A stretch of DNA of 49,744 nucleotides from Croceibacterium_A sp965977975 (GCA_965977975.1 CBHCZH010000005.1:1-49744), one strand, 5' to 3'. Positions 34,160 through 43,396 are shown, counted from the stretch's first letter. Notes: generated by a model from the letters alone, not told the origin. Made by a program: numbers and translations.

Positions 34160-34350
34160 CCGTCGCCCCCTTCCCCCTCGATGGGAGAAGGATAGCGCAG
34201 CTTGCCGCCGTCAGGCGGTTAGCGGAGCTTGGTTGGGGGTGAGCGCGCCACCGGCGCGGTTCTCGGCCGGTAGCACACCCCCGCCCAACTCCGGCTAGGC
34301 AGCAAGCTGCCAAGCCTTCGTATCCCTCCCCCATCAAGGGGGAGGGGTTA
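34160..34350. repeat. MITE-like imperfect inverted repeat between prfA and hisS
   Basis: About 190 bases form one long imperfect hairpin. The outer arms CCCCTTCCCCCTCGATGGGA (from ~34170) and TCCCTCCCCCATCAAGGGGG (from ~34323) are complementary, as are the inner pair GAGCTTGGTTGGGGGTG and CACCCCCGCCCAACTCCG. No open frame is present. This matches the non-coding mobile repeats common between genes in sphingomonads. Confidence 0.65.
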
Positions 34351-34363
34351 GGGAAGCGCATAC

Positions 34364-35620
34364 TCACTGCGCCTGGGCCTGGATCAGCGGGTGCACGATC
34401 TCGTCGATCTTCGCGGCCCATTCGTCCGGCCCGCGCAGGTTGCGGACGACCTGCTCGTCGCCCCAAGCAAGGCCCAGAATTACCCGCGCATCCATCTTCA
34501 CCGCCTTATCGAAGCGCTTCCGCGGCGAGCCGCTTGCGATCATGTCGGCCGAGAAGCCGGCTCGCCGCAGCTGCGCGAGCGCCTGTTGCGCGACGGTCAA
34601 TGCGCGGTCGTCTTCAACCGCCAGCACGACATCCAAAGTCTCGATGGCCACCTTGCCGGCATCGCCCACCAGCATCGCGAGCCGCTCGATCCCCGCCGCC
34701 CAGCCGACCGCCGGGGTATACGGACCGCCGAGCGTTTCGATCAGCCCGTCGTAGCGCCCGCCGCCGAGCACTGTGCCTTGCGCGCCGAGCCGGTCGGTGA
34801 CGAACTCGAACGCCGTGTGGCGGTAATAGTCGAGCCCGCGCACCAGCGTCGGACTGCGGTCCCACTTCACTCCGGCCGCATCGAGCCCGTCGCAGACCGC
34901 GACGAAGAATCGCTCGGCCTCGCCGCTCATGAAGTCGTCGATCCGCGGCGCCTCGTGGACCAGCGCCTTGTCGCGCGGATCCTTGCTGTCGAGGATGCGC
35001 AGCGGATTCTTGTCGAGCCGCTCCTGCGAATCCTCGGAGAGCGCGTCGCGCGCGGTGCGGAAGTGCTCGACCAGCGCCATGCGCCAGGCTTCGCGGCTCG
35101 GCGCGTCGCCCAGCGTGTTAAGCTGCAGCGTCACCCCGTCGGCGATGCCGAGCTCCTTGAGCAGCTGGTCCGCCATCGCCAGCAGCTCGACGTCGGCTTG
35201 CGGCTCGGCCGCGCCGATGATCTCGGCGTCGAGCTGATGGAACTGGCGGTAGCGGCCCTTCTGCGGCCGCTCATAGCGGAACAGCGGGCCGTGCGTCGCG
35301 ACCTTGACCGGCGCGTACTGCTGCCAGCCGTCGGTCAGATAAGCGCGCGCGATCCCGGCGGTGAATTCGGGGCGCAGCGTCAGTGATTCCCCGCCGCGGT
35401 CCTCGAAGCTGTACATTTCTTTCGAGACCACATCGGTCGTCTCGCCGAGCGAACGCGAGAACACTTCGGTCTTCTCGAACACCGGCATCTCGACGCGGCG
35501 GAAGCGGTACAGCTTGCGGACCCGCTCGAAGGTCTCGACGACGTGCGCGAACGCCTCGGCCTCGGCGCCGAAGATGTCCTGCGTGCCGCGAATGGGGCGC
35601 GGGGTTTCGATCCTGCTCAT
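34364..35620 (-). CDS. hisS: Histidyl-tRNA synthetase
   Basis: A 418-residue class II aminoacyl-tRNA synthetase. Motif 1 region with FERVRKLYRFRRVEMPVFE, motif 2 in GPLFRYERPQKGRYRQFHQL, the histidine-specific VRGLDYYRHTAFEF and motif 3 near GGRYDGL/GWAAGIERLAML are visible, followed by the anticodon-binding domain. ATG 35620 gives the usual N-terminus; an in-frame start 13 codons upstream is less likely. It is a single gene bordered by repeats on both sides. Confidence 0.96.
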   Translation of the reverse strand: MSRIETPRPIRGTQDIFGAEAEAFAHVVETFERVRKLYRFRRVEMPVFEKTEVFSRSLGETTDVVSKEMYSFEDRGGESLTLRPEFTAGIARAYLTDGWQQYAPVKVATHGPLFRYERPQKGRYRQFHQLDAEIIGAAEPQADVELLAMADQLLKELGIADGVTLQLNTLGDAPSREAWRMALVEHFRTARDALSEDSQERLDKNPLRILDSKDPRDKALVHEAPRIDDFMSGEAERFFVAVCDGLDAAGVKWDRSPTLVRGLDYYRHTAFEFVTDRLGAQGTVLGGGRYDGLIETLGGPYTPAVGWAAGIERLAMLVGDAGKVAIETLDVVLAVEDDRALTVAQQALAQLRRAGFSADMIASGSPRKRFDKAVKMDARVILGLAWGDEQVVRNLRGPDEWAAKIDEIVHPLIQAQAQ

Positions 35621-35683
35621 GCTGAGGCGGCGCTTAGCGGCAATGCAGCCGCTTCGCAAAGATGCGCATCACTCCCCCTCTCG

Positions 35684-35769
35684 CCATCCCGGACTTGTTC
35701 CAGGATCCAGCTTGCCGCTCCGCGCCGCCGTGCCCGAGAAAGCCGGACCCCGGAACAAGTCCGGGGTGG
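35684..35769. repeat. Inverted repeat, CCCGGACTTGTTCC type
   Basis: Arms 35684-35708 and 35745-35769 are complementary over 25 bases with few mismatches around a 36-base loop. They lie between the divergent hisS and M61 peptidase genes. The arm sequence is a common sphingomonad extragenic palindrome. Confidence 0.75.
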
Positions 35770-35842
35770 CAATGAAGGGGATAGTCAGCGCATCGTCGAT
35801 GCTTTGGTTGCGCCGGCAACCGGTTGCCGCCAAGAACCGGTT

Positions 35843-37771
35843 ATGACCCAATCACGCCTGTCTCTTGTCCTCGCCGCGCTGCTTCTCGCCGGTACCGCTT
35901 CCGCCCAAGACGAATTCCGCACCGCACCGCAAGCGGCACCGTTGCCGCCGGCGATCCCGCCCGCGCAGGACGTGCCCTATCCGGGCACGATGACGCTCGA
36001 GATCGACGCGACCGATCTCGAGCGCGCGGTCTACCGGGTCAGGCAGACGATCCCCGTCGCGCCGGGGACGCGCGAGATGGTGCTGCTGCTGCCCGAATGG
36101 ATCCCAGGCAAGCACGCGCCGCGCGGGATGATCAACCTGCTCGCCGACTTGCGCTTCGAGGTCGACGGCAAGCCCGCCGAATGGATCCGCGATCCGGTCG
36201 AAGTGTTCGCGTTCCGCGTGCCGCTGCCGGCCGGGTCGCGCGAAGTTACCGCCACTTTCGTCCACACCTCGCCGCTGCAGATCAGCGAGGGGCGGATCAC
36301 CATGACGCCCGAAATGCTCAATCTGCAGTGGGACGCGATGACGCTCTATCCGGCCGGCCACTACGTGCGGCATATCAGGGTCACGCCGACGGTCATCGTC
36401 CCCGAAGGCTGGACCGCTTTCACCGCGCTCGACGGACAACGGGACCGCGGTAACCGCGTCAGCTGGGCCACGACCGATTACGAGACGCTGCTCGATTCCC
36501 CGATATTCGCCGGGAAGCACGCGCGCGAATGGGATCTCGGCCATGCGGTCGCGCTCGACGTCGTCGCCGACGAGGCGCGGCTGCTCGACCTCACGCCCGG
36601 ACATCTCGCGACCTTCCGCAAGCTCGTCGACGAAGCCGTAGCGGCGTTCGGCCCCGGCCATTTCGACCACTACGAGTTCCTGCTCGCGCTGACCGACCGG
36701 CTTGGCAGCATCGGGCTCGAGCACCAGCGCTCGAGCGAGAACGACTACGAGCCCGAAGCCTTCCTCAAGTGGGACGATTTCGCCTGGGACCGCAACGTGA
36801 TCCCGCACGAGCTGGTCCACAGCTGGAACGGCAAGTACCGTCGCCCGGCGGACCTGTGGACGCCCGACTACCGCCAGCCGATGCGGAACGAGCTGCTGTG
36901 GCTCTACGAAGGGCAGACGCAGTTCTGGGGCTGGATCCTGTCGGCGCGCTCCGGCGTCCAACCGAAGGACGTGGTGCTAGGCGCGCTGGCCAACTCGGCA
37001 GGCTATTATTCGATGCAGGCCGGACGCGCCTGGCGTTCGGTCGAGGATACCACCGCCGACCCGATCACCACCGCGCGGCGGCCCCTGCCGTACACCTCGT
37101 TGAGCCGCAGCGAGGAATATTACAGCGAGGGCATGTTGGTCTGGCTCGAGGCCGACCAGATCATTCGCGATGGCACCGGCGGCGCGCGTGGACTCGACGA
37201 TTTCGCCCGCGCGTTCTTCGGCGGGATCGAAGGCGACCGCGGCCAGCTGACATATACCTTCGAGGACGTGGTCGCCGCGCTCAGCGCGGTCCATCCCTAC
37301 GACTGGGCGAGGTTCCTTTCGACCCGCCTGCGCGAGCCGGCGCAGCCGCCGCCGCTCGCGGGAATCGAGAAGGGCGGCTATGGCCTCGTCTGGAAGGACG
37401 AGCCCAATCCGTACGAAAAGGGGCGGATGAGCGGCAACGGCTACCTCAACCTGCAGTACTCGCTCGGCATCAACGTCGAGAACAGCGGCGAGGTTTCGCT
37501 GTCGCACTGGGGCACGCCGGCGTTCGATGCGGGGGTCGTGCGCGGGGCGACTATCGTCGCGGTCGATGGCGAGGCCTATAGCGCCGACCGTATCAAGAGC
37601 GCGATCGCGACGGCCAAGGCGGGCTGCGGTCCGATCGAGCTCCTGATCAAGCGCGGCGACCGCTACCTCGAGGCGCCGATCCGTTATTCAGGCGGGCTGC
37701 GCTACCCTTGGCTCGCGAAGGAAGGCGAGGCCGAAACCGGTCTCGATCGACTGCTGGCGGCGCGGACGTAA
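35843..37771 (+). CDS. M61-family metallopeptidase (glycyl aminopeptidase-like) with PDZ domain
   Basis: A 642-residue secreted peptidase. The signal peptide ends near GTASA (residue ~22). An N-terminal beta domain precedes a gluzincin catalytic core with HELVHSWNGKYRRP (zinc His pair and catalytic Glu) and NELLWLYEGQTQFWG (third zinc ligand Glu). A C-terminal PDZ-like segment (WGTPAFDAGVVRGATIVAVDGEAY) follows. Active-site residues are intact. M61 enzymes release N-terminal Gly or Ala. ATG 35843 begins the signal peptide; the longer open frame upstream is discarded. Confidence 0.92.
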   Translation: MTQSRLSLVLAALLLAGTASAQDEFRTAPQAAPLPPAIPPAQDVPYPGTMTLEIDATDLERAVYRVRQTIPVAPGTREMVLLLPEWIPGKHAPRGMINLLADLRFEVDGKPAEWIRDPVEVFAFRVPLPAGSREVTATFVHTSPLQISEGRITMTPEMLNLQWDAMTLYPAGHYVRHIRVTPTVIVPEGWTAFTALDGQRDRGNRVSWATTDYETLLDSPIFAGKHAREWDLGHAVALDVVADEARLLDLTPGHLATFRKLVDEAVAAFGPGHFDHYEFLLALTDRLGSIGLEHQRSSENDYEPEAFLKWDDFAWDRNVIPHELVHSWNGKYRRPADLWTPDYRQPMRNELLWLYEGQTQFWGWILSARSGVQPKDVVLGALANSAGYYSMQAGRAWRSVEDTTADPITTARRPLPYTSLSRSEEYYSEGMLVWLEADQIIRDGTGGARGLDDFARAFFGGIEGDRGQLTYTFEDVVAALSAVHPYDWARFLSTRLREPAQPPPLAGIEKGGYGLVWKDEPNPYEKGRMSGNGYLNLQYSLGINVENSGEVSLSHWGTPAFDAGVVRGATIVAVDGEAYSADRIKSAIATAKAGCGPIELLIKRGDRYLEAPIRYSGGLRYPWLAKEGEAETGLDRLLAART

Positions 37772-37929
37772 TCCCTTCCCGCTTGCGGAGGGGCTGAAGA
37801 TCAACTCCGCCTCCGGGAAGCGCTTGTCGAGGAAAACGCAATTCCCGGCTCGCCATGCGAGCCCTCATGAGCTAGGCGCCCGCGAAAAATGGGAGAGGGT
37901 GCCAACGCACCTAACGGAAGCGAGCATCC

Positions 37930-38463
37930 ATGCGCATCGAATTTATCGCGGTCGGCGACAACCCGCCCGAGAGCCTGAACGTCATCATCGAGGTCCCGAC
38001 CGGCGGCGAGCCGGTCAAGTACGAGTTCGACAAGAAAAGCGGTGCGCTGTTCGTCGACCGTATCCTGCACACCCCGATGCGCTATCCGGCGAACTACGGC
38101 TTCGTGCCGCATACGCTTTCGCCCGACGGCGATCCGCTCGACGCGCTGGTAATCGCGCGCTCTCCGTTCATCGCCGGCTGCGTCGTCCGCGCCCGCCCGA
38201 TCGGCGTGCTCAAGCTCGAAGACGAGCATGGCGGCGACGAAAAGCTGATCTGCGTGCCGGTCGATTCGACCTTTCCGTACTATTCCGACGTCGGCGAGCG
38301 GCAGGACCTGCCCTCGATCGTGCTCCAGCAGATCGAGCACTTCTTCAAGCACTACAAGGACCTGGAATCGGAGAAGTGGGTCCGTGTCGGCGAATGGGGC
38401 GACGCCGCCGAGGCGCGCCGCATCACGCTCGAAGCCATCGAGCGGGCGAAACAGCAAGCTTAG
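37930..38463 (+). CDS. ppa: Inorganic pyrophosphatase
   Basis: A 177-residue family I soluble pyrophosphatase, the Mg-dependent enzyme that pulls biosynthetic reactions forward. Visible are IIEVPTGGEPVKYEFDKKSG, the signature DGDPLDALVI and the metal site KLICVPVD with a preceding Asp. The length is typical. The ATG at 37930 follows GGAAGCGA. It is convergent with a small membrane protein gene. Confidence 0.96.
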   Translation: MRIEFIAVGDNPPESLNVIIEVPTGGEPVKYEFDKKSGALFVDRILHTPMRYPANYGFVPHTLSPDGDPLDALVIARSPFIAGCVVRARPIGVLKLEDEHGGDEKLICVPVDSTFPYYSDVGERQDLPSIVLQQIEHFFKHYKDLESEKWVRVGEWGDAAEARRITLEAIERAKQQA

Positions 38464-38469
38464 GCAGGC

Positions 38470-38844
38470 CTAGAAGAAGGCGGCGATTCCCAGGAAAAGC
38501 CCGGTGAGCGCGAACGGTAGTCCGATCGCGCAGAGCCAGAGGACGATCTGGTCGCGCCGGAAGCGATCCCGCAACTCCGGATTGGCGGCTTCGCTGTCGC
38601 TGAGCGAATCCCAGCGCTTCTCGAACATCCGGCAGCCGGGAATGATCGCCGCAACAAGCACGATCAGGGCGAAATACGGCAGGATCGAGCCGCTGCCGTT
38701 CTTCAGCGTGCCCATCGTCACCCAGATTTGCAGGCCGGTGTAGATGAGCAAGGCATAAGCGACGTTGTCGCTCATCTTCTTGCGCCAATCGAGCTTGCGC
38801 CCCGTACGCTTGTGCGTCGCAGACTCCCACAGCGCCTTATCCAT
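38470..38844 (-). CDS. Hypothetical membrane protein
   Basis: A 124-residue protein with three predicted transmembrane segments: VAYALLIYTGLQIWVTMG (residues ~28-45), ILPYFALIVLVAAIIPG (~54-70) and IVLWLCAIGLPFALTGLFLG (~99-118), and a basic N-terminus (HKRTGRKLDWRKK). No family recognised. AGGAGAAAAGGCGC precedes ATG 38844. It ends 6 bases from the ppa stop, so the two are convergent. Confidence 0.65.
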   Translation of the reverse strand: MDKALWESATHKRTGRKLDWRKKMSDNVAYALLIYTGLQIWVTMGTLKNGSGSILPYFALIVLVAAIIPGCRMFEKRWDSLSDSEAANPELRDRFRRDQIVLWLCAIGLPFALTGLFLGIAAFF

Positions 38845-39007
38845 GCGCCTTTTCTCCTCTGCTCTCCCGAGTCGGGATTATCTCACCGGCTCGTCCCGCA
38901 TTCAAGTCCGGTAACCGTACCTTCACGGAGCAGCGCCACAATGGGCCCATGCATGAATCTTGCCAACGGGGTTCAAACCACCGGAAGCCGTGCTAAATCG
39001 CCTGGTC

Positions 39008-39820
39008 ATGACCGCCCTCGACGAGAACGCCATCGACGCCCAAGCCCTCGCCTCGGCCATGGCCGAGGCGCCGGCCAATGCCGCGCCACCGATCCCCCAA
39101 GGCGGGCTCGAAGTGGTCTCGATCGCCAAGAGCTACGACAAGCGCGCGGTGCTGAGCGACATCTCGCTGACCGTCGGAAAGGGCGAGGTGCTCGGCCTGC
39201 TCGGCCCCAACGGCGCCGGCAAGACGACCTGCTTCTATTCAATCATGGGCCTGGTACGGCCCGATTCGGGCCGCATCCTGATGGACGGCGTCGACGTCAC
39301 CAAGCTGCCGATGTACCGGCGCGCGATCCTGGGACTCGGCTACCTGCCGCAGGAAACCAGCATCTTCCGCGGCATGACGGTCGAGCAGAACATCAACTGC
39401 GTGCTCGAGATGGTCGAGCCCGACAAGGCGACCCGCGCCGCCGAGCTCGACCGTCTGCTCGAGGAATTCCATCTCACCAAGCTGCGCGGCAGCGCGGCGA
39501 TGGCGCTTTCGGGCGGCGAGCGGCGGCGCTGCGAGATCGCTCGTGCGCTCGCCGCGAAACCGTCGATCATGCTGCTCGACGAGCCTTTCGCGGGCATCGA
39601 CCCGCTATCGATCGGCGACATCCGCGAGCTGGTGAAGGACCTGAAGCGCCGCGGCATCGGCGTTCTGATCACCGACCACAACGTGCGCGAGACGCTCGAC
39701 ATCGTCGACCGCGCCTGCATCATCTACGGCGGCCAGGTGCTGTTTGCCGGTAGCCCCGAGGACTTGGTAGCGGACGCCAACGTGCGCCGGCTGTACCTCG
39801 GCGAGAGCTTTACGTTGTGA
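39008..39820 (+). CDS. lptB: LPS export ABC transporter ATP-binding protein LptB
   Basis: A 270-residue ATPase powering lipopolysaccharide transport from the inner membrane. Walker A GPNGAGKTT, the Q-loop in LGYLPQETSIFRGMTVEQN, signature LSGGERRRCEIARAL, Walker B IMLLDEPFAGIDP and the switch His in LITDHNVRETL are all present; PLPQETSIFRGMTV is characteristic of LptB. A ~40-residue Ala-rich N-terminal extension is unusual. It precedes rpoN by 26 bases, the conserved alphaproteobacterial order, but lptC and lptA are not upstream here. Confidence 0.95.
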   Translation: MTALDENAIDAQALASAMAEAPANAAPPIPQGGLEVVSIAKSYDKRAVLSDISLTVGKGEVLGLLGPNGAGKTTCFYSIMGLVRPDSGRILMDGVDVTKLPMYRRAILGLGYLPQETSIFRGMTVEQNINCVLEMVEPDKATRAAELDRLLEEFHLTKLRGSAAMALSGGERRRCEIARALAAKPSIMLLDEPFAGIDPLSIGDIRELVKDLKRRGIGVLITDHNVRETLDIVDRACIIYGGQVLFAGSPEDLVADANVRRLYLGESFTL

Positions 39821-39846
39821 TGGCGAGGCCGGAGGGAAGCTGAGCC

Positions 39847-41313
39847 ATGGCATTGGGGCCGCGACTCGACCTCCGGCAGTCCCAGTCGCTGACCATGACG
39901 CCGCAGTTGCAGCAGGCGATCAAGCTGCTGGCGCTGTCCAACCTGGAGATCGAGACCTTCATCGGCGAAGCGCTCGACAACAACCCCCTGCTCGAGGCGG
40001 GCGAGCTGTCGGTCGAGCGGCCGGCGCCGGCGGAAGGCTCGGAAGAGCCGGCGCCCGAACCCACCGCTGACGAGCTGATCCTGCGCGGCCAGGGCGAGGC
40101 CGACGCGCCGCTCGACATCGATCCGACCGCGCTCGACCGCGACCGCGATACCGGGGATTGGGCTGCCGCTGCCGGCGCCGGAAGCGAGGAAGGCCCGGGC
40201 ATCGACGAGCGCAGCGATGACGATCCGACGCTCGCCGAGCATCTCGAAGCGCAAATCGGCGCGGTCGCCGGCGACGCGCGCGAGCTGTTCATCGCCCGTC
40301 ACCTGATCGGCCTGCTTGACGAAGCCGGGTACCTGGCCACCACGCTGCGCGAGGTGGCGGCCGACCTCGACGTGCCGTTGGCGGAGGCGGAACGCGCGCT
40401 GGCTGTGGTGCAAATGCTCGATCCGACGGGAGTCGGCGCGCGCAGCCTGTCCGAATGCATCGCGCTGCAGGCCAAAGAGGCTGACCGCTACGATCCGTGC
40501 ATGGCGCGGCTGATCGACAACCTCGAGCTGGTCGCGCGCGGCGAGTTTAGCCGGCTCAAGCGCATGTGCGACGTCGACGACGAGGATTTCGCCGACATGC
40601 TCGCGGAACTGCGCGGCTACGATCCCAAGCCGGGCCTCAAGTTCGGCCAGGGCGAGCGCGAGCCGGTCGTGCCCGACATCCTGATCGCGCCGGGCGCCAA
40701 GGATTCGTGGTCGATCGCGATCAACGAAGCGACGCTGCCGCGGCTGGTCGTCAACCGCTCGTACTATGTCGAGCTCAAGAACGGCTGCACCGACCGGGAG
40801 TCGAAATCGTGGCTGAGCGAGAAGCTCGCCGACGCCAAGTGGCTGATCAAGGCGCTCGACCAACGCCAGAAGACGATCCTCAAGGTCGCGGCCGAGATCG
40901 TCAAGCAGCAGGAAGGCTTCTTCCGTCGCGGTGTCGCGCACCTTAAGCCGCTGACTTTGCGCGCCGTGGCCGAGGCGGTCGCGGTGCACGAAAGCACGGT
41001 CAGCCGGGTGACCTCCAACAAGTACCTGCATTGCCCGCGCGGAACCTTCGAGCTCAAGTACTTCTTCACCAGCGGCATCGCCTCGACCGACGGCGAAGGC
41101 GCGGTTTCGGCCGAAGCGGTCAAGGCGCAGATCCGGGCGCTGTGCGATGCCGAGAACCCTGGCGATATCCTCTCCGACGACCAGCTCGTCGAGTTGCTGC
41201 GCGCGAAAGGCTTCGACCTCGCCCGCCGCACCGTGGCGAAATATCGCGAAGCGATCGGCATCGGCAGCTCGGTGCAACGGCGGCGACAGAAGAAGCTCAA
41301 GCTGGCGGGATGA
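39847..41313 (+). CDS. rpoN: RNA polymerase sigma-54 factor
   Basis: A 488-residue alternative sigma factor that needs AAA+ activators. Region I is Gln/Leu-rich (LRQSQSLTMTPQLQQAIKLLALSNLE), region II acidic, and region III holds the core-binding part, the helix-turn-helix (LRAVAEAVAVHESTVSRVTSNKY) and the RpoN box ARRTVAKYRE that reads the -24 element. It should transcribe the RtcR-controlled operon at 13.3 kb in this window. It is in an operon with lptB. Confidence 0.97.
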   Translation: MALGPRLDLRQSQSLTMTPQLQQAIKLLALSNLEIETFIGEALDNNPLLEAGELSVERPAPAEGSEEPAPEPTADELILRGQGEADAPLDIDPTALDRDRDTGDWAAAAGAGSEEGPGIDERSDDDPTLAEHLEAQIGAVAGDARELFIARHLIGLLDEAGYLATTLREVAADLDVPLAEAERALAVVQMLDPTGVGARSLSECIALQAKEADRYDPCMARLIDNLELVARGEFSRLKRMCDVDDEDFADMLAELRGYDPKPGLKFGQGEREPVVPDILIAPGAKDSWSIAINEATLPRLVVNRSYYVELKNGCTDRESKSWLSEKLADAKWLIKALDQRQKTILKVAAEIVKQQEGFFRRGVAHLKPLTLRAVAEAVAVHESTVSRVTSNKYLHCPRGTFELKYFFTSGIASTDGEGAVSAEAVKAQIRALCDAENPGDILSDDQLVELLRAKGFDLARRTVAKYREAIGIGSSVQRRRQKKLKLAG

Positions 41314-41364
41314 GCCTTGGCTTGGGTGCCAGGCTACGGGGAAAACACGGGGTGTGGCACAAAA

Positions 41365-41432
41365 GACTCGCCTCACGCGTTAACCTTCTACACGCTTTAT
41401 TAACCTTTTTCGTTGAGAGATGGCGTGGTTAA
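41365..41432 (+). promoter_or_regulatory. ctrA promoter region: GANTC site and CtrA-type TTAACC boxes
   Basis: GACTC (41365-41369) is a CcrM methylation site. TTAACC occurs at 41380-41385 and 41400-41405, exactly 20 bases apart on one helix face, and in reverse (GGTTAA) at 41427-41432. Autoregulation by CtrA together with methylation-dependent control is known from Caulobacter; that it holds here is inferred from the sites. Confidence 0.6.
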
Positions 41433-41487
41433 TTCCTGGCAACACCTCTTAGCAGGCTGTTACCGAACGGGTTGAAGGGGGCTACCC

Positions 41488-42183
41488 ATGCGCGTGCTGC
41501 TGATCGAAGACGAGCCGACGACCGCCAAGGCGATCGAGCTGATGCTCACCACCGAGGGCTTCAACGTTTACTCGACCGACCTCGGCGAGGAGGGCTTGGA
41601 CCTCGGCAAGCTTTACGATTACGACATCATCCTGCTCGACCTGAACCTGCCCGACATGCACGGCTACGACGTGCTCAAGAAGCTGCGCGTCGCCAAAGTG
41701 CAGACGCCGGTGCTGATCCTGTCGGGCATCGCCGAGATGGATTCCAAGATTCGCAGCTTCGGCTTCGGCGCCGACGACTACGTCACCAAGCCGTTCCACC
41801 GCGACGAGCTGGTCGCCCGTATCCACGCCGTGGTCCGCCGCTCCAAGGGCCATTCGCAGTCGGTCATCCGCACCGGCAAGCTCGCGGTCAATCTCGACGC
41901 CAAGACCGTGGAGGTCGACGGCGCCCGGGTCCACCTGACCGGCAAGGAATACGCGATGCTGGAGCTGCTCTCGCTCCGCAAGGGCACCACGCTCACCAAG
42001 GAAATGTTCCTCAACCACCTTTACGGCGGCATGGACGAGCCGGAGCTGAAGATCATCGACGTGTTCATCTGCAAACTGCGCAAGAAGCTTTCGAGCGCGT
42101 GCGGCGGCGAGAACTACATCGAGACCGTCTGGGGCCGCGGCTACGTGCTGCGCGATCCGGGCGAAGAGGCCGAAGCGGCCTAA
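41488..42183 (+). CDS. ctrA: Cell-cycle response regulator CtrA
   Basis: A 231-residue OmpR-type regulator. The receiver domain has the acidic pocket (LLIEDEPTTAKA), phospho-acceptor Asp51 in IILLDLNLPDMHGYDV, and the conserved Lys in DDYVTKPFH. The DNA-binding domain has KEYAMLELLSLRKGTTLTKE and VFICKLRKKL. The high conservation around LYGGMDEPELKIIDVFICKL is diagnostic of CtrA. It governs cell-cycle, motility and gene-transfer functions in alphaproteobacteria. A strong terminator follows. Confidence 0.96.
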   Translation: MRVLLIEDEPTTAKAIELMLTTEGFNVYSTDLGEEGLDLGKLYDYDIILLDLNLPDMHGYDVLKKLRVAKVQTPVLILSGIAEMDSKIRSFGFGADDYVTKPFHRDELVARIHAVVRRSKGHSQSVIRTGKLAVNLDAKTVEVDGARVHLTGKEYAMLELLSLRKGTTLTKEMFLNHLYGGMDEPELKIIDVFICKLRKKLSSACGGENYIETVWGRGYVLRDPGEEAEAA

Positions 42184-42211
42184 GCCACAAGTTTCCCTCC
42201 TGGAATGTCAC

Positions 42212-42248
42212 ACCGCCCCGGGGCCGTCGCTCCGGGGCGGTTTTCTTT
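42212..42248. terminator. Terminator behind ctrA
   Basis: A 10-bp stem (ACCGCCCCGG 42212-42221, CCGGGGCGGT 42232-42241) is followed by TTTCTTT. It reaches into the end of the convergent small membrane protein gene. Confidence 0.87.
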
Positions 42249-42489
42249 AGCGCCGGCGCTCTGAGAGGCGCTTTGCCAGCGCTCCGACGGCGTAGGGCAC
42301 GCTCACCACCACGGCGTGATAGAACAGATCGTAGAGCAGCCCCCCGAGCGTCAGGTAGGGTACTGCGGCAGCGCTCGTCACCGCCGACCAGCCGACGACC
42401 ACGAGCGCAATGATCTGCAGCTCGCGCTTGCCGAAGCTCGCATTTTGCCATCCGATCAGGCCGGCAACGATGATCGCGATGAGTTCCAT
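42247..42489 (-). CDS. Small membrane protein, function unknown
   Basis: An 80-residue protein with two or three hydrophobic segments (ELIAIIVAGLIGW, LQIIALVVVGWSAVTSAAAV, and an amphipathic AVVVSVPYAVGALA) and a basic tail. GGCGGGG precedes ATG 42489. Its last codons overlap the ctrA terminator. I recognise no family. Confidence 0.6.
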   Translation of the reverse strand: MELIAIIVAGLIGWQNASFGKRELQIIALVVVGWSAVTSAAAVPYLTLGGLLYDLFYHAVVVSVPYAVGALAKRLSERRR

Positions 42490-42575
42490 CCCCGCCGCTG
42501 GTTTGGCGGCAAACCCGCCCGCCCGTCAATGGCCGCACTGGACAACCTCTCCGAGTAGGCCCTAGCGCGCCCGGC

Positions 42576-43289
42576 ATGACCGCGCACAAACCCGGCGATC
42601 CAACCACTCTCAACCGGCTGTACGGCCGGGCCAAGGGCAAGCCGCTGCGTGCCGGGCAACAGGCGCTGGTCGACGGGCTGCTGCCGCGGATCGCGGTACC
42701 GCCGGAAGACCCGATCACCGCCGAGCGGCTGTTCGGCCGCGACGTCCCGCTGCATTTCGAGATCGGCTTCGGCGGCGGCGAGCATCTCGCGGCGCGCGCT
42801 GAAATGCTGCCCGACCACGGCTTCGTCGGCTGCGAACCGTTCCTCAACGGCGTCGCCCAGGCACTGGTTCACGTCAGCGGTGACAACGGAACGCACCCGC
42901 CGATCGCCAATGTCCGGCTGCACCACGGCGACGCGCTCGAGGTGCTCGGCCGCGTACCCGACGGGGCGCTGTCCTTCCTCTACCTGCTCCATCCCGATCC
43001 CTGGCCCAAGGCGCGGCACGCCAAGCGGCGGATGATGAACGATGGGCCGCTCGCGCTGATCGCGGCCAAGCTCAAGAGCGGTGGCGAGTTCCGCTTCTCG
43101 ACCGACCATCCGGTCTATCTGCGTCACGCGCTGATGGTGATGCGTCGCCACCCTGACGCCTTCGAGTGGCTTGTCGAGAGACCGGAAAGCTGGCAGCAGC
43201 GCCCGGGCGGATGGCCTGAAACCCGCTACGAAGCCAAGGCGCGGCGCCTGGGCCACGAAGTCTGGTACTTTCGCTTCCGCCGTAGATAA
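42576..43289 (+). CDS. trmB: tRNA (guanine-N7-)-methyltransferase
   Basis: A 237-residue SAM-dependent enzyme modifying G46 in tRNA variable loops. The signatures are HFEIGFGGGEHLAARA (SAM loop), VGCEPFLNG, the LHPDPWPKARHAKRR catalytic segment and FRFSTDHPVYLRH. It is transcribed alone between two unrelated genes. ATG 42576 gives the family-like N-terminus. Confidence 0.95.
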   Translation: MTAHKPGDPTTLNRLYGRAKGKPLRAGQQALVDGLLPRIAVPPEDPITAERLFGRDVPLHFEIGFGGGEHLAARAEMLPDHGFVGCEPFLNGVAQALVHVSGDNGTHPPIANVRLHHGDALEVLGRVPDGALSFLYLLHPDPWPKARHAKRRMMNDGPLALIAAKLKSGGEFRFSTDHPVYLRHALMVMRRHPDAFEWLVERPESWQQRPGGWPETRYEAKARRLGHEVWYFRFRRR

Positions 43290-43396
43290 GGCCCGATTGG
43301 GCGAAATAGCCTCGCTTCATCGCCCGAATGATTCTCTATCTTTTTGGTTGAGAAGAGCTTCAGTAACCGCACCCAACCACTCAGGGGGCCTCGGAC

